A model generated the notes under the pieces. That model was not told where the DNA came from and made no database searches. It saw only the letters and a list, made by a program, of their open reading frames with translations. From Komarekiella atlantica HA4396-MV6 (lineage in GTDB: Bacteria; Cyanobacteriota; Cyanobacteriia; Cyanobacteriales; Nostocaceae): a stretch of DNA of 64,000 bases. The stretch is from positions 1 to 64,000 of the forward strand of contig JAHHHK010000012.1 of the NCBI GenBank assembly GCA_019359395.1, given 5' to 3'. The position numbers were made by a program, and so were the translations under genes. The number at the start of each line of letters is the position of its first letter. The first letter of the stretch is position 1. Shown in pieces: positions 27,225 through 36,754 of the stretch.

Positions 27225-28673
27225 ATGAAAACAGCAAAATTACCTAAGCAGCGTAACCTTTGGTTTGAAAGATTGATGGCAATTACTGCCACAGTAAACT
27301 TAAGTTTAGTTGTGTTTGATTTAAGTTACGTGCCTGGGCGAGATTTCTACTTGCGAAGACTTCCGCAAATTACCCAGATTTATGATCCAATTAAAGGTAT
27401 TGAACCCCATCGAGATACGAACAGATATCTGGAAACAGTAGCCATCTTACAAGAAGAAGTAAGCCAAAAAGGTTTACAGTCGCTTGAAGTAAAAGCCAGG
27501 CTAGAGGAAATAAGTCGTCTGAGCAGCGAGATGATTGATAGCAATCCGTTTGCGGGAGTCGATAAGAGTGGTACTCTAGAAAAAATCAAAAATCGGATAC
27601 GCGATCGCACCAAACAAGAATCTGCAAAACGCGCCTTTGCCACTTTTTGGAGTCAGCCATACTTATCCCAAAATGGCTGGAAACAAGAAATTAATTTTTT
27701 CAACCAGAAAATTCGTCCCCTAATTGCCGTTAATTACTACCGCAGAATCGGGGAAAATGGTGAATTTATTGATGATTTCTGGATTATTGACTTACCGTTT
27801 GTGATTTTATTTGGCATCGAATTGCTGGGGCGAACCTGCTCTATCAAACGCCGACATCCAGGCTTAAGCTGGTTAGAAGCAGTATTGTGGCGTTGGTACG
27901 ACCTGTTCTTGCTGATCCCCTTTTGGCGGTGGTTGCGAATCATACCCGTATTAATTCGTCTCGATCAAGCGCGGATATTAGATCTTTATTTGGTGCGGCG
28001 GCAAATTCATCAGGGAATTGTTGCTAATTTTGCCGAGGAAATCACAGAAATTGTCGTGGTCAGGGTGATTAATCAAATCCAGGGTTCAATCCAGCGAGGT
28101 GAATTAATGCGTTGGTTATTGCAAAAAGATAACCTGCGTCCCTACATAGATATTAATAACGTGAATGAAGTAGAAGCGATCGCAGGTCTTTTAGTGCAAA
28201 CAATTGTTTATCAAGTGCTGCCCAAAATCCAACCAGAGATCGTTGCTATTTTGCGCCACAACATTGAAACTGCCTTCCATCAAGTGCCTATCTACCGTAA
28301 TCTCCAAAACTTTCCTGGCGTGGGACAAGCACAAACCCAGCTTAGCGAACAACTGGCAACTCAAATCACAACTAACCTGTATAGCGCTCTCGTTAGCGCT
28401 GTCAAAGATCCTGTTAGTGCAAAACTCTCTGGTCAATTGGTACAAAGCTTTAGCGAAGCCTTGGGAGCAGAAGTTCAGAAAAAACAAGTAAGCTCTGAAT
28501 TTCAGAGCTTACTTTTTGACTTCTTAGAGGAAATCAAGCTCAACTACGTCCAGCGTTTATCCCAAGAAGATATAGACCAAATTATCGAACAAACTAGGCA
28601 TTTACGAACACAAGTATCAGTTCCAACACTGGTAGATAAAGCTACTGCTCTCCCAAAAACTAAAGAAAGATAA
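27225..28673 (+). CDS. Cyanobacterial multi-domain membrane protein of unknown function
   Basis: The 482-residue protein has an N-terminal hydrophobic segment (LMAITATVNLSLVVFDLSYV), a helical soluble region (80-180), two central membrane helices (FWIIDLPFVILFGIELLG and WYDLFLLIPFWRWLRIIPVL), and a long helical C-terminal half (240-480). The second helix carries regularly spaced arginines (WRWLRIIPVLIRLDQAR), reminiscent of a voltage-sensor S4 helix, but no pore or selectivity filter is visible. I recognise it only as a conserved cyanobacterial hypothetical protein. The frame opens at TTG 27204; ATG at 27225 (MKTAKLPKQR) is preferred. It diverges from the peptidoglycan-binding gene. Confidence 0.7.
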   Translation: MKTAKLPKQRNLWFERLMAITATVNLSLVVFDLSYVPGRDFYLRRLPQITQIYDPIKGIEPHRDTNRYLETVAILQEEVSQKGLQSLEVKARLEEISRLSSEMIDSNPFAGVDKSGTLEKIKNRIRDRTKQESAKRAFATFWSQPYLSQNGWKQEINFFNQKIRPLIAVNYYRRIGENGEFIDDFWIIDLPFVILFGIELLGRTCSIKRRHPGLSWLEAVLWRWYDLFLLIPFWRWLRIIPVLIRLDQARILDLYLVRRQIHQGIVANFAEEITEIVVVRVINQIQGSIQRGELMRWLLQKDNLRPYIDINNVNEVEAIAGLLVQTIVYQVLPKIQPEIVAILRHNIETAFHQVPIYRNLQNFPGVGQAQTQLSEQLATQITTNLYSALVSAVKDPVSAKLSGQLVQSFSEALGAEVQKKQVSSEFQSLLFDFLEEIKLNYVQRLSQEDIDQIIEQTRHLRTQVSVPTLVDKATALPKTKER

Positions 28674-28779
28674 ATGCAGAACAGACGAATCAACTGACCC
28701 TCAACCCTTGACCCTTGAGAGAAGTCTGAGCGTCGGCTTCCGGCAAACAGAACTTCGGTGCTCTTGACCCTTGACCCTT

Positions 28780-28807
28780 GTACAGACGCGATTAATCGCG
28801 TCTGTAC
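28780..28807. repeat. 28-bp palindrome of the GACGCGATTAATCGCGTC family
   Basis: GTACAGACGCGATT followed directly by its reverse complement. It is preceded by CTTGACCC direct repeats (28691-28780) and lies between the membrane-protein gene and rimP. It is the third locus of this family in the window. Confidence 0.9.
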
Positions 28808-28899
28808 TCTTGACTATCAAAGAAATGCGCTAAACTCAAATTAGGGGCGAACCATCATGGTTCGTCACAAGACTTCTTGGAAGATATTCCTATCGCAGG

Positions 28900-28924
28900 A
28901 AGTGGGTAGATGCCCACTTTTTTT
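28900..28924 (+). promoter_or_regulatory. rimP: Terminator-like hairpin in the rimP leader (attenuator candidate)
   Basis: AAGTGGG (28900-28906) and CCCACTT (28913-28919) form a stem with a 6-base loop followed by an unbroken T run, only 14 bases before the rimP ATG at 28938. As an intrinsic terminator it must be bypassed or regulated for the whole nusA operon to be expressed. Leader terminators upstream of rimP are known in other bacteria. An inverted pair, GGTTCG/CGAACC-like, at 28849-28864 could compete with it. Confidence 0.75.
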
Positions 28925-28937
28925 ATTGAATTTTCGC

Positions 28938-29399
28938 ATGACTCATCCCTTAGTCCCACAAATTATTGATTTGGCGATACCAGTAGCAGAAGAACTGGGA
29001 TTGGAAGTTGTTAGTGTAGTTTTTCACACTAACCAACGTCCGCCAGTATTGCGGGTAGATATCCGCAATCCTCAGCAAGATACTGGGTTAGATGATTGTG
29101 AGAGGATGAGCCGTGCTTTAGAAGCCTTCTTAGATGCAGCGGAAATCGTTCCAGATGCTTATGTCTTGGAAGTGTCCAGTCCTGGTATTTCACGGCAACT
29201 AGTCACCGACAGGGAGTTTATTTCCTTTAAAGGATTTCCTGTAATCATCTCCACTTCTCCACCCTACGACGGACAGCAAGAGTGGATTGGTCAGTTAATT
29301 CGCCGAGATGAGACAAAAGTTTACTTAAACCAAAAAGGTCGTGTAGTCGAAATTCCGCGTTCCCTAATTACTAGGGTGCAGTTGGATGAACGCCGATAG
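28938..29399 (+). CDS. rimP: Ribosome maturation factor RimP
   Basis: A 153-residue RimP, needed for assembly of the 30S subunit. N-terminal alpha/beta domain: [44 protein letters not shown]. The signature [20 protein letters not shown] follows, then an SH3-like C-terminal domain ([19 protein letters not shown], ending in [15 protein letters not shown]). The frame is open further upstream to 28857, but those 27 codons lie across the leader hairpin and match no RimP, so ATG 28938 (MTHPLVPQ) is used. It is the first gene of rimP-nusA-ylxR-infB. Confidence 0.93.
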   Translation: MTHPLVPQIIDLAIPVAEELGLEVVSVVFHTNQRPPVLRVDIRNPQQDTGLDDCERMSRALEAFLDAAEIVPDAYVLEVSSPGISRQLVTDREFISFKGFPVIISTSPPYDGQQEWIGQLIRRDETKVYLNQKGRVVEIPRSLITRVQLDERR

Positions 29400-29755
29400 G
29401 TGATTTTGGATTTTAGACTTTGCAGAAAGTCTGTAGCTTGCTTCCAGCAGGATGCGGCGCCTTCCGACGCTCTTACGTCGCTCTTACGTCGCTCTAAGAG
29501 AAGCTATGCCGTTGGCGTTGGCGTTGGTGTTGGCGTAGCCTCTCGTACAGAAGGCTTTACGATGCTTTATCCGTTGACGCAGTGGCTAAACTTTCCAAGA
29601 AAGATTTTGGATTGAGGACTGGTGATGTAATTAGGTAATGGTAAATGGGAAACCGAGCCACAATTACCTATTACTAATTACCAATCTTTATCTAAATCTA
29701 AAATTTAAAATCCAAATTGCGCTGGGTGCTTACATAAAACGTAAGGAGATTGCTT
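29400..29755. other. Spacer between rimP and nusA with dispersed repeats
   Basis: No gene. It contains Nostoc-type GC-rich repeats (GACGCTCTTACGTCGCTC in near-tandem copies at about 29467-29495; GTTGGCGTTGGCGTTGGTGT at 29513-29533) and an inverted pair, GGTAATGGTAA / TTACCAATC-like, at 29634-29685. AAGGAG sits 7 bases before the nusA ATG. Confidence 0.5.
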
Positions 29756-31039
29756 ATGTCAATGGTTACTTTACCTGGATTAAAAGAATTAATTGAAAGT
29801 ATAAGTCGCGAGCGTAATTTACCCCGTCTTGCAGTTCAATCAGCTATTAGAGAAGCATTACTCAAGGGTTACGAACGTTATCGTCGTGCCCAAAATTTAG
29901 AACGCAAACAGTTTGACGAAGATTATTTTGATAATTTTGAAGTAGAACTTGATATCGAAGGAGAAGGGTTTCGCGTTCTTTCCACTAAAACCATCGTCGA
30001 AGAAGTCAGCAACTCAGACCATCAGATTTCCCTAGACGAAGTTCAATTAGTAGCTCCTGAAGCGCAGTTAGGGGACTCTGTAGTGCTGGATGTTACCCCA
30101 GATCAAGGAGAATTTGGTCGCATGGCAGCGATGCAGACCAAGCAGGTACTAGCGCAAAAACTACGGGATCAACAACGCCAGATGGTGCAAGAAGAGTTCC
30201 AAGATTTAGAAGGAACTGTCTTGCAAGCAAGAGTTTTGCGGTTTGAGAGACAATCTGTGATTTTGGCAGTTACCAGCGGCTTTGGCCAGCCAGAGGTAGA
30301 AGCCGAATTACCCAAGCGGGAACAGCTACCTAACGATAATTATCGGGCAAATGCCACATTTAAAGTCTATCTCAAAAAAGTTTCCCAAGGTCAGCAACGG
30401 GGGCCGCAGTTGCTCGTATCTCGCGCCGATGCTGGTTTGGTAGTTTATCTTTTCGCCAATGAAGTACCAGAAATTGAAGATGAAGTGGTGCGGATTGTCG
30501 CCGTAGCTAGAGAGGCAAATCCCCCCTCACGTTATGTAGGGCCACGGACTAAAATAGCAGTAGATACTCTTGATCGCGATGTAGACCCAGTAGGTGCTTG
30601 TATTGGAGCGCGGGGATCGCGGATTCAAGTAGTAGTCAACGAATTGCGCGGTGAAAAAATAGATGTGATTCGCTGGTCTCCAGACCCAGCAACATACATT
30701 GCCAACGCCTTGAGTCCAGCACGGGTGGATGAAGTACGCCTAATGGATCCAGAAACTCGGCAAACTCACGTACTAGTAGCTGAAGATCAACTGAGTTTAG
30801 CTATTGGGAAAGAAGGACAAAATGTTCGTTTGGCTGCTCGCTTAACTGGTTGGAAAATTGACATTAAAGACAAAGCTAAGTATGATTACGCCGCAGAAGA
30901 TGCCAAGTTTGCAGCCTCACGAGCCAAATATCAACAAGAGCAAGAAGATGATGACATTGATTATGAGGAACTAGAGGACGAAAATCAAGAAGAATTAGAA
31001 TTAGAGGATGATAATTTTGACACTAATAATGAGGAATAA
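29756..31039 (+). CDS. nusA: Transcription termination/antitermination factor NusA
   Basis: A NusA of 427 residues, which binds RNA polymerase and controls pausing, termination and antitermination. Domains in order: N-terminal RNAP-binding region (LKELIESISRERNLPRLAVQ), S1 domain (140-200, LEGTVLQARVLRFERQSVIL), and two KH domains (from about 215; GACIGARGSRIQVVVNELRG and LAIGKEGQNVRLAARLTGWK). The acidic C-terminal tail (EDDDIDYEELEDENQEELEL) replaces the repeats of the E. coli protein, as usual in cyanobacteria. ATG 29756 has AAGGAG at ideal spacing, so the TTG at 29750 is not used. Confidence 0.95.
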   Translation: MSMVTLPGLKELIESISRERNLPRLAVQSAIREALLKGYERYRRAQNLERKQFDEDYFDNFEVELDIEGEGFRVLSTKTIVEEVSNSDHQISLDEVQLVAPEAQLGDSVVLDVTPDQGEFGRMAAMQTKQVLAQKLRDQQRQMVQEEFQDLEGTVLQARVLRFERQSVILAVTSGFGQPEVEAELPKREQLPNDNYRANATFKVYLKKVSQGQQRGPQLLVSRADAGLVVYLFANEVPEIEDEVVRIVAVAREANPPSRYVGPRTKIAVDTLDRDVDPVGACIGARGSRIQVVVNELRGEKIDVIRWSPDPATYIANALSPARVDEVRLMDPETRQTHVLVAEDQLSLAIGKEGQNVRLAARLTGWKIDIKDKAKYDYAAEDAKFAASRAKYQQEQEDDDIDYEELEDENQEELELEDDNFDTNNEE

Positions 31040-31185
31040 TTTACTAGCCTCTGGGGTTCTGGTAATGTTGAATGCATTGCCAGTATTAACAATTACTTTT
31101 TGCAAGGTACCTTGATATAAGTAAAAATTGGCAATAAAAAACTTTTTTTACAACCAAACTGCTGACATAAGGTTGCAGAGAACCG

Positions 31186-31455
31186 ATGAAACCAAATTAT
31201 CGGCGCTGTACTAGTTGCCGCAAAGTAGGCTTAAAAGAAGAGTTTTGGCGGATTGTCCGCGTCTTTGGGTCGGGGAAGGTACAATTAGATATGGGCATGG
31301 GGCGTTCTGCCTATATTTGTCCGCAAGTGAGCTGCCTACAAGCTGCTCAAAAAAAAAATCGACTAGGGCGATCGCTACATGCATCAGTGCCAGAAGCACT
31401 GTATCAAACATTGTGGCAGCGTCTAGCCCAAAGCAATAGCCAAAATAAAACTTAG
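31186..31455 (+). CDS. ylxR: YlxR (RnpM) family RNA-binding protein
   Basis: A small basic protein of 89 residues with the YlxR (DUF448) signature: RRCTSCRKVGLKEEFWRIVR, then GMGRSAYICPQVSCL and AQKKNRLGRSL. It sits between nusA and infB, the usual place. Family members bind RNA; in Bacillus and relatives the protein has been reported to modulate RNase P. ATG follows a weak ribosome-binding site 146 bases after nusA. Confidence 0.9.
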   Translation: MKPNYRRCTSCRKVGLKEEFWRIVRVFGSGKVQLDMGMGRSAYICPQVSCLQAAQKKNRLGRSLHASVPEALYQTLWQRLAQSNSQNKT

Positions 31456-31888
31456 TTGGAACAACTTTGTGGCAGTAATCCAAAAGAGGAATTGTGCCGA
31501 AAGCCGAAATAATCGTGCTTTGATCACACCCTCTGCGATTGTTAGGGTTAGTGCCAAAATAGTAAATGGGTGTAGTAGGCAAGCAGCTCTCCAATAAAAA
31601 GAGGGGCGAAGCAATACTCCCAACAAGATTTACTCAATTGTGTTGTGGAAGACTCAGAATCAGCAAAACAAGAAACTACAAAATGGCAACCTGGTAGCGC
31701 TCAGGCGCAATTCGGCGTCAACCGTCTTTCCTGGTGGGGACGCCAGAGTTAAATCGAAACATCTCTCTTTCCTGATTGGAGGCACTGACAAAATCACCAA
31801 GGGCAACCAAAAAACAGTAATCAAAGGATGGAGATGTCGCAAACCAGGCAACCATCCGCTAAAACTGTAAATTAAAGGGGAAGAGTGG
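31456..31888. other. Long leader between ylxR and infB
   Basis: No gene assigned. Two overlapping reading frames are open: one from GTG 31645 to TAA 31752 (35 codons, beginning VEDSESAKQETTKWQ and ending LSWWGRQS) and another at 31640-31870. Neither has a ribosome-binding site. A long untranslated leader for infB is equally likely. Confidence 0.35.
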
Positions 31889-34800
31889 ATGAACAACGGC
31901 AAAGTTAGAATCTACGAATTATCAAAGGAATTGAATTTGGATAACAAAGAGCTATTAGCAATTTGCGACCAGCTCAACATTGCGGTCAAAAGCCATAGCA
32001 GCACGATTTCAGAATCGGAGGCAGAACGTATCCGTTCGGCTGCAGAAAAACTCGCAGCTACAAATGGAACACCCAAAAAGGAATTAGGTATAACCACTAA
32101 TAAACCAAATTCGCCACAACATGGCGGACCCGCGCGACCTGCTCCACCTCACAAACAGCAAATTTTGGAAATTCGTAAACCCAAAATATTGAGAAATCCT
32201 ACCTCCAACGCCCCAGAGGCGTCAGTCGCTATCAATACCCAAGCTGCCTTGTCTGAAGCTAATCCTCCTTCACCTCCACGGTCCTTCGCTACACCTGTCT
32301 CACCCATGCAGCCGACGGCACCAATTCGACCTGTAACCCGGAATCAGCCGGAAACCGCACAGCAACATACTGTCACAGACGCGGATCAAAAGCCTAATAC
32401 AGATCAGACACCGGAAAAAATAACAGCGGAAAAACCGGAAAAAACGGTTACACCCAGACCCAAACCGGAAAAACCCCAAAAACCGCAACTGGTTGCCCCA
32501 CCGTCAAGACCATTGACGGAAGAAGCGCAAGCAGATGAACCGCAATCTCAGGCAGACAAACCCGTACTAAAACGCGATCGCCCACGGCGAGTCGAAGATG
32601 ATCGGGATCAAGTCAAGCCAAAAGTCGCTAAGCTCACAACTGACCAGACCCCACAAACTGCACCGCAAAGACAGGCCCGTCCCACTCCGCCGCCTGTAAA
32701 ACCAGAACATAGAGGTAATAGACCATCTGCACCAGCACCACTAGGAGAAGGGCAAAGACCCAGACCAGCACGTCCTGGTGAAGCTGTAGCAGCAATGCCC
32801 ATAGCTACCCCGCCCAGACAGATGTCAGGAGTAGCAGCGAAATCTGAAGGATTGGGTGATGAGCCAGTTGCACCCGATCTCCTCGATTTGAAACGCCCAA
32901 CTCCACCCCGTCCTACTAAAGGTGGGAAAAAGTGGGTAGAAGAAGAAATCATTGACGAAGTTAAAGAAAAGGCAAAGGCTGGCGTCAAAGGCAAGCGGAT
33001 CAAGCCAATACTTGATGATGAGTTTGAAGAAGAAGATTTACTGGACGAAGATGGTCTAGAAATACCAGCTACAGTCCAAGTCAGCCTTTCCATCGCCCGT
33101 CCTCCCAAACCCAAGGCTGCCCGACCGGCACAGCCAATTGCTGCTGCGGTTGTGAGCACTCCAACTGCCAGAGGTAGTAGAAAGTCTAGTTACAACCGCG
33201 ACCAAAACCGTCGCCAAGAAACTGAAATTAAGCGTGAGCGTCCAGAAAAAGTTGTAGTGACAGGCCCGCTGACAGTGCAAGAACTGGCTGACGTTATGGC
33301 CGTTGCCGATACAGAGATTGTGAAAATTCTGTTCCTCAAAGGCATGGCGGTGAGTATCACCCAAAATCTGGATATTCCCACAATTACTCTGGTAGGAAAA
33401 GAACTAGAAATAGAAGTCGAAACTGCTGAACCAGAAGCAGAAGCCCGGAAAATCACGGAAATGCTCAGTGCGGAAGACTTGGATTATCTCCACCGCCGTC
33501 CGCCAGTAGTGACGATCATGGGTCACGTAGACCACGGTAAAACGACTTTGCTCGACTCGATTCGCAAAACCAAAGTGGCTGCTGGCGAAGCAGGTGGTAT
33601 TACCCAACACATTGGTGCATATCATGTAGATGTAGAACATGAAGGCAAAATGCAACAGATTGTCTTCTTGGATACCCCTGGTCACGAAGCCTTTACAGCC
33701 ATGCGGGCACGAGGAGCGCGGGTAACAGACATTGCTATTTTGGTAGTGGCTGCTGATGATGGCGTCCGTCCTCAAACCGTTGAAGCAGTTAGCCACGCTC
33801 AAGCTGCCGGAGTGCCAATTATTGTCGCAATCAACAAAATCGATAAAGAAGGGGCGCAGCCAGAGCGGGTGAAACAAGAACTCACCCAGTATGGACTGAC
33901 CGCAGAAGACTGGGGCGGTGAGACGATTATGGTTCCTGTAAGTGCTATCCGAGGCGAAAACCTAGATACGCTTTTAGAGATGATTCTGCTCGTAGCAGAG
34001 GTAGAAGAACTCAATGCGAACCCAGACCGCTCCGCTAAAGGAACCGTGATTGAAGCTCATTTGGATAAAGCTAAGGGAGCAGTTGCTACCCTGCTGATTC
34101 AGAATGGTACCCTACACGTAGGCGATATGCTAGTAGCTGGCTCTGCCTTTGGTAAGGTTCGAGCAATGGTGAATGACAGAGGCGCAAGAGTCGATGTTGC
34201 TTCTCCATCCTTTGCAGTTGAGGTATTAGGCTTAAGTGAAGTACCAGCGGCAGGTGACGAGTTTGAAGTCTTCGAGAACGAAAAAGAAGCCAGAGCACTC
34301 GCAGCCGACAGAGCCGACAAACAACGCCAATCCCGCCTCTTGCAGGGACGTGTCACCCTCACAACTCTCTCAGCGCAAGCACAAGAAGGCGAGTTGAAAG
34401 AACTCAACTTAATCTTGAAGGGAGACGTACAAGGTTCCGTAGAAGCGATTGTGGGAGCGCTTAAGCAAATCCCGCAAAACGAAGTCCAAATCCGCATGTT
34501 ATTGGCTACTGCTGGAGAAATCACCGAGACAGATATCGACTTAGCAGCTGCCAGTAACGCCGTGATTATTGGCTTTAACACCACCTTCGCCAGTGGAGCA
34601 AGACAAGCCGCAGATGAGGCTGGTGTAGATGTCCGGGAATACAACATTATCTACAAACTCTTGGAAGACATCCAAGATGCCTTGGAAGGTCTTCTGGAAC
34701 CAGAGTTGGTGGAAGAACCCTTGGGTCAAACCGAAGTACGTGCCGTCTTCCCAGTCGGTCGTGGTGCGGTTGCCGGTTGCTATGTTCAATCTGGCAAATT

Positions 34801-35017
34801 GATTCGCAACTGCAAAGTGCGGGTGCGTCGTGGCAATAAGGTGATTTATGAAGGGGTCTTGGATTCCTTAAAACGGATGAAAGAGGATTCCCGTGAGGTC
34901 AACGCCGGTTATGAATGCGGTGTCGGCATTGATAAATTCAATGATTGGGTTGAAGGTGACATCATCGAAGCCTACCAGATGGTGACTAAGCGCCGCACTC
35001 TGACATTGACGAAATGA
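31889..35017 (+). CDS. infB: Translation initiation factor IF-2
   Basis: This 1042-residue IF-2 is a GTPase that positions initiator tRNA on the ribosome. The N-terminus has the IF2_N motif ([20 protein letters not shown]). A very long proline- and lysine-rich linker of about 400 residues follows, typical of cyanobacterial IF-2, then a second IF2_N near 470. The GTPase domain has G1 [12 protein letters not shown]3 DTPGHEAF and G4 NKID. The C-terminal domains end [20 protein letters not shown]. The start has GGGGAAGAG just upstream. It is the last core gene of the operon. Confidence 0.97.
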   Translation: MNNGKVRIYELSKELNLDNKELLAICDQLNIAVKSHSSTISESEAERIRSAAEKLAATNGTPKKELGITTNKPNSPQHGGPARPAPPHKQQILEIRKPKILRNPTSNAPEASVAINTQAALSEANPPSPPRSFATPVSPMQPTAPIRPVTRNQPETAQQHTVTDADQKPNTDQTPEKITAEKPEKTVTPRPKPEKPQKPQLVAPPSRPLTEEAQADEPQSQADKPVLKRDRPRRVEDDRDQVKPKVAKLTTDQTPQTAPQRQARPTPPPVKPEHRGNRPSAPAPLGEGQRPRPARPGEAVAAMPIATPPRQMSGVAAKSEGLGDEPVAPDLLDLKRPTPPRPTKGGKKWVEEEIIDEVKEKAKAGVKGKRIKPILDDEFEEEDLLDEDGLEIPATVQVSLSIARPPKPKAARPAQPIAAAVVSTPTARGSRKSSYNRDQNRRQETEIKRERPEKVVVTGPLTVQELADVMAVADTEIVKILFLKGMAVSITQNLDIPTITLVGKELEIEVETAEPEAEARKITEMLSAEDLDYLHRRPPVVTIMGHVDHGKTTLLDSIRKTKVAAGEAGGITQHIGAYHVDVEHEGKMQQIVFLDTPGHEAFTAMRARGARVTDIAILVVAADDGVRPQTVEAVSHAQAAGVPIIVAINKIDKEGAQPERVKQELTQYGLTAEDWGGETIMVPVSAIRGENLDTLLEMILLVAEVEELNANPDRSAKGTVIEAHLDKAKGAVATLLIQNGTLHVGDMLVAGSAFGKVRAMVNDRGARVDVASPSFAVEVLGLSEVPAAGDEFEVFENEKEARALAADRADKQRQSRLLQGRVTLTTLSAQAQEGELKELNLILKGDVQGSVEAIVGALKQIPQNEVQIRMLLATAGEITETDIDLAAASNAVIIGFNTTFASGARQAADEAGVDVREYNIIYKLLEDIQDALEGLLEPELVEEPLGQTEVRAVFPVGRGAVAGCYVQSGKLIRNCKVRVRRGNKVIYEGVLDSLKRMKEDSREVNAGYECGVGIDKFNDWVEGDIIEAYQMVTKRRTLTLTK

Positions 35018-35152
35018 TCACAAAGGGAGAGTGGAAGAGTGGGAGAGTGAGAGAGTGGAGGAGTGAAAGAGTAATTTTAAATTATAAACTCTTGTCCCCC
35101 ATCTCCTTTTCCCTGCTCTGCTTTTCTCCCTATCTTCCCCTCTTCTTGTCCT

Positions 35153-35764
35153 ATGCCCTCATTTCGCTCTGAACCTATCTTGTGGATTCACGTTGCTGGA
35201 TTAGCAACGTTGCCTATTTTTTTGGTACTGTGCTTATTGTTCCTATCTATGGGTAAGCCAATATTACCAATGTGGATGGAGGTGTTCCTAGTCGCCGCCA
35301 TTGGTATTTTTCCTCTGCTGTGGATGCAGCTGCGTCGCCCTTTTTATATATTTGCGATTTTGGGAATAGCCTTAAAACCAGAAAATCTGACAGAGCGGCA
35401 GCGAAAAATTCTCTGTTTAATTAATACAAAGTTAAATCGGATGCTATCGCTGCTAGTAGCAGTATTATTAGTATGGGTGCTATGGCATCTTTACCAAATT
35501 GCCCCAATGGTAGCCAATGTAGCTAAATTTCTACCACAATGGCGTAGTCTGGGGCTACTACTTGCTGCCTTAGCCTTTTTAGCAAGTAATTTATTTTTAC
35601 AAATTCCTGTGAGTGTCGCACGAATTTTAGTGACTAATGACACAGATTTTGCAGCCGCAGAACCATTATCTTTAGAAAAGATTAAGCAGGATTTCACAAT
35701 TTTAGGGGTACGAGTTAATCGAATCTTGCCCCATTTGAATCTGGAAGTTAAAACTGAGGAATGA
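35153..35764 (+). CDS. Low-complexity-tail membrane protein family
   Basis: A 203-residue membrane protein with about four hydrophobic helices: WIHVAGLATLPIFLVLCLLF, MEVFLVAAIGIFPLLWMQL, LSLLVAVLLVWVLWHLYQI and LGLLLAALAFLASNLFLQI. The C-terminal part (EKIKQDFTILGVRVNRILP) is amphipathic. It resembles the cyanobacterial family named for a low-complexity tail, found downstream of infB. Function unknown. The spacer before it is purine-rich with repeated GGGAGAGTG, then pyrimidine-rich, a pattern seen in several spacers here. Confidence 0.7.
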   Translation: MPSFRSEPILWIHVAGLATLPIFLVLCLLFLSMGKPILPMWMEVFLVAAIGIFPLLWMQLRRPFYIFAILGIALKPENLTERQRKILCLINTKLNRMLSLLVAVLLVWVLWHLYQIAPMVANVAKFLPQWRSLGLLLAALAFLASNLFLQIPVSVARILVTNDTDFAAAEPLSLEKIKQDFTILGVRVNRILPHLNLEVKTEE

Positions 35765-35770
35765 GGAACT

Positions 35771-35968
35771 ATGGCTCAAATTCCGGCTTCTAGCGATAGC
35801 CAAATTTCTCCTGATACTGAAATTTGGTATAGCCTCAAATACGCAATCTCTGCAAGCTCCGGCTTTCAACGCTGGCAGCTAGAACGCGATGTTCAATTAC
35901 AAGGGCTTCGCCTAGAACAGCAAGTACAGCGGTATTTAAGAGAAACTTTAGAGACTTTAGCTTACTAA
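35771..35968 (+). CDS. Small conserved cyanobacterial protein
   Basis: A 65-residue soluble protein (SPDTEIWYSLKYAISASSGF, then QLQGLRLEQQVQRYLRETLE), mostly helical. GAGGAAC lies just before ATG, and it starts 7 bases after the membrane-protein gene, so the two are co-transcribed. Its stop codon overlaps the stop of the convergent DUF1400 gene by a few bases. Function unknown. Confidence 0.75.
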   Translation: MAQIPASSDSQISPDTEIWYSLKYAISASSGFQRWQLERDVQLQGLRLEQQVQRYLRETLETLAY

Positions 35969-36501
35969 ATACCAAATAAATTTTCTAAGCTTGTTTGCAA
36001 GCGACGAAGTTGACGATAGGCACTCTCCAAGCGATCGCCATCAACTTCTACTTCTGTTGTGGGATAATTTTCAATAATTTCTATTAACGACACTTGCCCA
36101 TCTTGATTTGCAGACAAAACTAAAGCAGCACGTATAGCCTGTCGGTCTGCTCTGCGAGACGGTGTATGAATAACTTCACTAATTTGATCTAAAATAACGT
36201 TACCAACCGGGCTATTGAGTACTCTATCTAAAAACACAGGATTTACCTTCACTGGTTGAGTTAGATACTGACGAATTGTTCTAGGATTTTGTCGCGCCAA
36301 AGCTAAATTAATTCTTAATGAACGTGAAAGTTCGCCTGTTTGGGCAAAGGTGGATAGCTCCTCTACTGCAAGTGATTCACGGAAAATACCGTACTTGAGT
36401 ACCACTCGCTCAGCAGCAAAGGCAGGAGCGCTGAAGGTTAGAAGACAGGCGGTAAGGACTAAAACTAAAACTTGACGTAGCGCCAAAAATTGACAACGCA
36501 T
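35965..36501 (-). CDS. DUF1400 domain protein, exported
   Basis: This 178-residue exported protein has a signal peptide (ALRQVLVLVLTACLLTFSAP, cut at AFAA). The mature part matches DUF1400: ERVVLKYGIFRESLAVEELS, FAQTGELSRSL, then VKVNPVFLDRVLNSPVGNVI. In many cyanobacteria the domain precedes an alpha/beta hydrolase; here it stands alone. It probably acts in the periplasm, perhaps as a lipid- or protein-binding module. Function unproven. Confidence 0.82.
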   Translation of the reverse strand: MRCQFLALRQVLVLVLTACLLTFSAPAFAAERVVLKYGIFRESLAVEELSTFAQTGELSRSLRINLALARQNPRTIRQYLTQPVKVNPVFLDRVLNSPVGNVILDQISEVIHTPSRRADRQAIRAALVLSANQDGQVSLIEIIENYPTTEVEVDGDRLESAYRQLRRLQTSLENLFGI

Positions 36502-36754
36502 TTCCTTTGATTTCTAAAAGGGTTACTTTTCCTGGATAATATTCCATAACAATTAGTTGTGACATCTGGCTCTAGGTATCCACTCGCGGGTAGTTTTCAG
36601 AAATCAACAGTATAAGTTCTGTGATCTATCTAAGGAATTTAGCTGAATTAGTGCTAATCATCCGGTATAGTTTTGCATGGGTTTTACAGCTACATGGCTG
36701 CTACCTTCAACCTTGTTCAACGTACCTTAATTCAGCACATTACAGACCTTAAAA

